From Muscardinus avellanarius (Eukaryota; Chordata; Mammalia; Rodentia; Gliridae), in assembly GCA_963383645.1 (NCBI GenBank), contig OY726557.1, positions 130,532,751-130,596,750 of the forward strand: 64,000 nt of DNA, in the 5' to 3' direction. Below, one piece after another: positions 61,555-64,000 of the stretch. Each line of letters opens with the position of its first letter. Positions within the stretch are counted from its first letter, which is position 1. Made by a program: the position numbers and the translations under genes. The notes under the pieces are model-generated. The model was not told the DNA's origin. It worked only from the letters and a program-made list of their open reading frames with translations, and ran no database searches.

Positions 61555-61856
61555 CTGTAGGAACCAAGGACATCAAGAACTATGGAATATCGCCAGACAT
61601 GCTTTGCATGCTTAAATTACTTCTCCTGCTTCTATGAAACACTTCAGGCTTTTCCACAGCCCATTTAAAAAAGAAAAAAATCACACTGTGAGCTTCCCCC
61701 TGTAATACCCATCTGGCAGATCATCTGGCAGGAAACCCATGTATCAAGGCATACCACCTGTTTCCTCTATATTAAAAAATGGGGGGTTTTATTGAAATAA
61801 CTCTATAATAATTATATTTATAATCATTTTAATAAAATAGTCTCTTCTGATATGTG
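61555..61856. other. PRDM10 intron, unique sequence
   Basis: No repeat or exon recognised. Confidence 0.4.
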
Positions 61857-62258
61857 TGTGTTGACTCGGGTTTAAACCCAGAGGCATTCTACCTGCAAGT
61901 TACAGCCTGAGTCTTTTGTTCTGTGTTTTTTTTTTGGGTTTTTTTTTTTTTTTTTTTTTGGTGGTGGTGATACTGGGTTTCCTGGAAGCCCTTCTACCTC
62001 CGGGCTACACTTCCAGACCTATTTTATATTTTTATTTGGAAACAGGGTCTCTTAAGCCAGCGAGGCTGGCTTTGAACCAGCGTGATCCTCCTGTCTCTGC
62101 CTCCCAAGCATGGGGATTACAAGTGTGCGCCACCACGCCCAGCTTCTGTTTTGTTTTTGAAACAGGGTCTCTTGCTAAATTACCAGGGCTGGTCTCAGCC
62201 CCTCCTGTCTCAGCCTCCCAAATACTGGGATTACAGGCTTGAGCCACCATACTCTGCT
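61857..62258 (-). repeat. Inverted B1-dID split by a core-replaced SINE
   Basis: Outer: dID 61857-61915 (GGGTTTAAACCCAGAGGCAT) and B1 62148-62258; inner copy 61930-62145 with GGTTTCCTGGAAGCCCTTCT and a T-run. Confidence 0.82.
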
Positions 62259-62259
62259 C

Positions 62260-62313
62260 TGAAAGGAGAGAGAGAGAGAGAGAGAGAGAGAGTGTGTGTG
62301 TGTGTGTGTGTGT
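62260..62313. repeat. (GA)n(GT)n compound microsatellite
   Basis: GAGAGA for about 30 bases, then GTGTGT for about 22, at the 3' end of the next inverted SINE. Confidence 0.93.
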
Positions 62314-62547
62314 GTTTCTGGGGATTGAACCCAGGGGCATTCTACCTCCAAGCTACACCCCTGGTCCTATTTTTTTTAGTCTTTTTATTTTTTGAAACAG
62401 GGTCTCACTGAGTTGTGAAGGGCCTCGCTAAGTAGCTGAGGAGAACCACAACCCTCTGGTCTCTGCCTCCTGAATGCAAACCTGGGATCCTCCTGTCTCA
62501 GCCTCCCAAGTATTGGGATTACAGGCATGTGCCACCACGCCCAACCT
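62314..62547 (-). repeat. B1-dID SINE with internal duplication
   Basis: CTGGGGATTGAACCCAGGGG to CACCACGCCCAACC. The 'tctgcctcc' / 'tcagcctcc' portion occurs twice. Confidence 0.83.
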
Positions 62548-62549
62548 GG

Positions 62550-63120
62550 CAGAATTCAAAGTTTTTACCCATGAAATAATATTCTGTAGTTTGTATTCCC
62601 TAACTATGCCCCTGTGATTGCACTTCTAGGTGGTTTATCCTTTTGTTATTACAAATTCTACACTACTCCCTCAATTGCAAGACATACTTTTTCATGTTTC
62701 AACATTTCAGAAATGAGAATTTGTCTTTACTCCGCACTCTACAGCTGCTATAGCCACCTGCCTATCCCTGCAGTCGCCTGCCTGTTGCTCCTGCACTGGC
62801 TTGGCCTGGCTCTTTGCCCCGTTCTTATTTTGTTCAATTAGGAGCCCACTGGGCTCAGTGACTTGTTGACACCTAACAGGCAATGCAAATGAAAGCCAAA
62901 AAGACCGCCATTTCCCTCAGAATAAAATAAATGTCAAAGTAGTACAAGACTAGTTAGCATCCTCCAGGGCCTCTCATTATGGCAGCAGACAGAACTGTCA
63001 AAAACTCCTAACTTGGTCGAAAGCCACTCCACTTCCAAGGACCATGATTCAATTGAGGGAAAAGGCCCAAATGAATACAAACAAATGAGAAAGCATAGTA
63101 TCCATAGTGGAAGAAGGTTT
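62550..63120. other. PRDM10 intron, unique sequence
   Basis: No repeat or exon recognised; the preceding PR-domain exon was looked for here and not found. Confidence 0.45.
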
Positions 63121-63362
63121 AGCGGCTGAGGTATGCTCAGTGGTAGAGTGCAAGCACTTGGTCCAAACCAAACATCACACACAAAGACACGGAGCTATCA
63201 GTGGTGTGGTACCACATCCCAGAGGCAACAGGGGAGGCTGAGACAGAAGAATCAGGTTCAAGGCCAGCCTCAGCAACATAGTGAGGCCTTCTGCAACTTG
63301 GTGAGACCCTGTTTCAAATAAAAAATAAAAAAAGGACTGGGGTATAGCTCAGAAATAGTTCT
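63121..63362 (+). repeat. Old ID fragment followed by old B1-dID
   Basis: 63121-63186 ID-like (GGCTGAGGTATGCTCAGTGG); 63195-63358 B1 with a broken tail (GGGGTATAGCTCAGAAATAG). Confidence 0.65.
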
Positions 63363-63424
63363 ATACCATTAAGCTACATCCCTAACCCTTTAAGAATTTC
63401 TTAAATTATTAGATGTTCTGTTTT

Positions 63425-63630
63425 GTTTTGTTTTTGCAGTACTGGGGATGGAACCCAGCGGCATCCTATTTCTGAGCTACACCCCCAGCCCTACATTTTT
63501 ATTTATTTTGAAACAGGGTCTCAATGAGTTGCAAGGGCCTAAGTAGCTGAGGCTGGTGGTGAACTGTGATCCTCCTGTGTCAGCCTCCCAAATGCTGGGA
63601 TTACAAGCATGTGCCACCATGCCCAGCTGC
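63425..63630 (-). repeat. B1-dID SINE
   Basis: GTACTGGGGATGGAACCCAG to CACCATGCCCAGC. Confidence 0.88.
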
Positions 63631-63671
63631 TTAAATTATTAATATGAAGATTTTTTTGGAGGTGGTTGTTA

Positions 63672-63853
63672 TTTTTTAATGGGGATTTAATTCCAGGGCA
63701 TTCTACCTCCAAGCTATACCCCAGCTCTTTTTATTTTTTTTTATTTGAGACAAAATCTCATTAAGTTGCCTGGGCTGGCCTTGTACTTAAGATCATTCTG
63801 CCTCAGCCTCCCAAGTCACTGGAATTACAGATGTGCACCACCACACCTGGATT
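63672..63853 (-). repeat. B1-dID SINE, older
   Basis: GGGGATTTAATTCCAGGGCA to CACCACACCTGG. Confidence 0.8.
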
Positions 63854-63903
63854 TTCCATTTTTCTTAATTTATATCAAAAGCTAAAGATGACTTTGACCG
63901 CTC

Positions 63904-64000
63904 ACCTTTTTGTGGTACTGGGAATTGAACCAAGTACCAATACCCCCAGGGGTATTCTATCTCCAGGCCCTTTTCATTTTTTGTTGTGAAACAGAGTCTC
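63904..64000 (-). repeat. B1-dID SINE, cut by the window end
   Basis: GGTACTGGGAATTGAACCAA through AACAGAGTCTC at the last base. Confidence 0.8.

Noticed and set aside
61333..61554. 73-codon frame as a small gene
   Set aside because: Only 61482-61554 is a PRDM10 exon; the remainder is intron and SINE.
62550..64000. Search for the upstream PR-domain exon of PRDM10
   Set aside because: No sequence encoding the PR-domain part preceding [10 protein letters not shown] was found; it must lie beyond 64,000.

Overview
The window is mammalian nuclear DNA, very probably from a rodent. Roughly a hundred SINE pieces are visible. Most share one composite plan: a 7SL-like B1 head (GCCGGGCGTGGTGGCGCACG) joined to a tRNA/ID-like tail (GGTGTAGCTCAGAGGTAGAA ... 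CCCCAGTACCA), the B1-dID type known from squirrel-related, dormouse and beaver-related rodents. Plain ID elements, microsatellites and 5'-truncated L1 copies fit the same picture. The species cannot be fixed from the sequence alone.

Two protein-coding genes, both on the minus strand, lie head to tail. At low coordinates are the first two coding exons of NFRKB (INO80 complex subunit with a DEUBAD domain): start codon at 6722, a phase-0 intron, and a second coding exon ending at 3236. Its CpG-island promoter lies at about 8.75-9.64 kb. From 12.2 kb to 61.55 kb comes the 3' two thirds of PRDM10, a PR-domain/C2H2 zinc-finger transcription regulator. I place 15 ordinary coding exons plus a candidate 12-nt microexon. 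All have consensus splice sites and matching phases, and together they encode 833 residues (829 without the microexon) from the end of the PR domain through ten C2H2 fingers and the Gln-rich C-terminal region to the stop at 15184-15186. The 3' UTR runs on to about 12.24 kb. The 5' exons, most of the PR domain and the PRDM10 promoter lie beyond 64 kb; the rest of NFRKB lies below position 1.

Introns are packed with SINEs, often nested or in tandem, many with clear target-site duplications. Two L1 3' ends (32.7-34.36 kb and 41.92-42.35 kb), one 5'-end/ORF1 L1 fragment (16.42-18.06 kb) and two old antisense L1 pieces (10.6-11.6 and 18.1-19.0 kb) are present. SINE-poor intervals stand out in the PRDM10 3' UTR (12.2-14.0 kb), at 47.8-49.6 kb around the main zinc-finger exon, and at 51.5-54.6 kb around the microexon. 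No bacterial, phage, CRISPR or operon-like system is present. The items most worth following are the microexon, the promoter G-quadruplex and skew switch, the SINE subfamily with a replaced core, tandem duplicated dID tails, and microsatellites seeded by SINE 3' ends.
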